Of a DNA stretch of 64,000 nucleotides, positions 62,805 to 64,000 are shown piece by piece; the stretch's first letter is position 1; each line of letters begins with the position of its first letter. The notes beneath the pieces are model-generated. The model was not told the DNA's origin. It did not search any database and saw only the letters and a list, made by a program, of their open reading frames with translations. This DNA is from Allosphingosinicella deserti (GTDB lineage: Bacteria; Pseudomonadota; Alphaproteobacteria; Sphingomonadales; Sphingomonadaceae), in assembly GCF_003012735.1 (NCBI RefSeq), contig NZ_PXYI01000001.1, positions 434,001 through 498,000 of the forward strand, in the 5' to 3' direction. The position numbers and the translations under genes were made by a program.

Positions 62805-64000
62805 CGGCCCTCCTGGCGGTGCGTGCGGCGGCGGGCATGCTGAGCGGGAACAGCAGGTCGACGAAGCGTTCCGCAGTCGGCTGCGGTTCGTGATTGGCGA
62901 GGCCGGGCCGCTCGTTGGCCTCGATGAAGACGTAGTCGGGCTCGGTCGGATTGGGCACGATGAAATCGACTCCGACCACCGGAATGTCGATCGCCCTCGC
63001 GACTCTGATCGCCGCCTCGACGAGGCGCGGATGGACCAGCGCGGTGACGTCGTGAATGGTGCCGCCGGTGTGGAGGTTCGCCGCCTTGCGGACCGCGAAG
63101 GCGGCGCCCTCGGGAGGGACATCGTCCAGCCCATAGCCGGCCTTGGCGACGCAACGCTCGGTCTCGGCATCGAGCGGGATCCTGGACTCGCCGCCCGTCG
63201 CCGCCGCGCGGCGACGCGATTGCCGCTCGATCAACTGGCGGACGCTGTCGCGGCCGTTGCCGATCACCTCGGCCGGGCGCCGGATGGCGGCGGCGACCAG
63301 CTTGTAGCCGATCACCACCAGACGGAGATCATCGCCCTTGTGGAAGCTTTCGACCAACACGCGATCACTGTGACGGCGCGCGATGGCGATCGCCGTCTCC
63401 ACGCTCTCGATCGTGTCGAGATCGACGGCGACGCCGCGCCCTTGCTCGCCGCGCGCCGGCTTGACGACCAACGAGCCGTGCTTGGCCAGCATCGCCTTCA
63501 CGGCCTCGACATCGTTGGCTTCGATTTCGTCGGGCACCGACACACCGGCCGCGTGGACGATCCGGCGAGTCATCGCCTTGTCGTCGCAGATCGACAGTGA
63601 CACCGCGGTGGTGAGATCTGACAGGGATTCGCGACAGCGAATATTGCGGCCGCCGGAGCGCAGCTCGAAGAGGCCGCCCTCGGCATCGATCACCTCGACT
63701 CCGATGCCGCGGCGCCGGGCCTCGTTGATGATGATCCGCGCATAGGGGTTCATCGCCTTGGCCGGATCGTTGCCGGCGAACAGCCGCTCGTTGATGACGT
63801 TGCGGCGTTTGACCGCGAACACCGGCAGCCGATGGAAGCCGAGCTTCTCGTATAGTCCGATCGCCCCATGATTGTCGTGCAGCACCGACAGGTCCATCGT
63901 CGCCGCGCCCCGCGCGATATAATGTTCGGCGAGCCAGCGGATCAGGGCCTCGCCGACGCCGGGGTGCGGCGTCTGCGGGTCGACGGCAAGCGTCCACAGC
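62785..64000 (-). CDS. ngg: N-acetylglutaminylglutamine synthetase (5' end outside window)
   Basis: The frame is open to the right edge; the start lies beyond 64000. The visible part begins in a GNAT acetyltransferase domain ('LAVDPQTPHPGVGEALIRWLAEHY', key P-G-V-G) followed by an ATP-grasp domain ('LVVKPARGEQGRGVAVDLD' region and 'DFIVPNPTEPDYVFIEANERPG'). This acetyltransferase/ATP-grasp fusion makes N-acetylglutaminylglutamine from two glutamines, the precursor of the compatible solute NAGGN. The asparagine-synthetase-like amidotransferase that finishes the pathway is expected just upstream, outside the window. Confidence 0.9.
   Translation of the reverse strand, partial: LWTLAVDPQTPHPGVGEALIRWLAEHYIARGAATMDLSVLHDNHGAIGLYEKLGFHRLPVFAVKRRNVINERLFAGNDPAKAMNPYARIIINEARRRGIGVEVIDAEGGLFELRSGGRNIRCRESLSDLTTAVSLSICDDKAMTRRIVHAAGVSVPDEIEANDVEAVKAMLAKHGSLVVKPARGEQGRGVAVDLDTIESVETAIAIARRHSDRVLVESFHKGDDLRLVVIGYKLVAAAIRRPAEVIGNGRDSVRQLIERQSRRRAAATGGESRIPLDAETERCVAKAGYGLDDVPPEGAAFAVRKAANLHTGGTIHDVTALVHPRLVEAAIRVARAIDIPVVGVDFIVPNPTEPDYVFIEANERPGLANHEPQPTAERFVDLLFPLSMPAAARTARRADAAAQH

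Overview
This 64 kb window is high-GC, densely packed chromosomal DNA. Gene content and gene style suggest a Sphingomonas-like alphaproteobacterium (Sphingomonadaceae). Support comes from the thyA-folA-ribF-ileS-lspA order, a DUF3035 lipoprotein, GGAAC-type general-stress promoters, an RNase E with a long arginine/acid-rich tail, several M28 peptidases and the N-acetylglutaminylglutamine amide (NAGGN) osmolyte genes. This is inference from gene families; no rRNA or species marker is present. I see no prophage, insertion sequence, integron or CRISPR array. The window reads as core chromosome with small accessory patches.

Layout. 1-7.7 kb (+): one tightly spaced operon of secreted peptidases (S10, M28, M28), a 3-mercaptopyruvate sulfurtransferase, a cystathionine beta-lyase and an MscS channel. 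7.7-15.3 kb (-): thyA, folA, ribF, a GDPD-like protein, ileS, lspA, a DUF3035 lipoprotein and a hypothetical gene. ileS carries an in-frame palindromic repeat. 15.3-21.2 kb: a stand-alone RadC/JAB protein, then (-) a lipoprotein-like methyltransferase, prfB, PBP1A and an N-acetylmuramoyl-L-alanine amidase. 21.2-26.4 kb (+): a 415-base structured leader, rne, an M48/TPR protease and a DsbA-family protein. 26.4-29.7 kb (-): a PDZ/alpha-beta hydrolase, rlmE and ppx/gppA. 29.8 kb (+): tRNA-Gln(CUG) with a clear promoter. 30-36.3 kb: a thioesterase, a GNAT enzyme, an AraC/GyrI regulator, a small lipoprotein, an MFS permease fused to a monooxygenase-like domain, a broken subtilase gene and small secreted proteins.

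36.2-41.5 kb (-): an S1 protease, then a translationally coupled cysE / class I amidotransferase-like hydrolase / cysK operon, then DUF1206. 41.6-46.4 kb (+): a third M28 peptidase, a CHASE4-GGDEF-EAL protein and an alpha/beta hydrolase. 46.5-49.1 kb (-): a methyltransferase, a small secreted protein and a MocR-type regulator with a recognisable promoter/operator, divergent from DUF983. 49.7-55.2 kb (+): a PAP2/haloperoxidase-like protein, a stress-promoter-driven DUF4142 lipoprotein, an L,D-transpeptidase and a two-gene ABC exporter. 55.3-58 kb: a small protein, a strongly structured non-coding stretch ending in a terminator on the - strand, a possible 16-codon leader peptide, an ABC exporter and another small protein. 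58.2-64 kb: an M49-like lipoprotein peptidase, a glutaminase-family protein that lacks key catalytic residues, a Crp-type HTH protein without a ligand domain, and convergent to these the NAGGN peptidase and synthetase genes running off the right edge.

The most unusual items are the palindrome translated inside ileS, the structured RNA candidate at 55.57-55.84 kb, the glutaminase-like protein with Lys-to-Tyr and NAGA-motif changes beside NAGGN genes, and the hydrolase embedded between cysE and cysK. I found no large unknown multi-gene defence or biosynthetic system.
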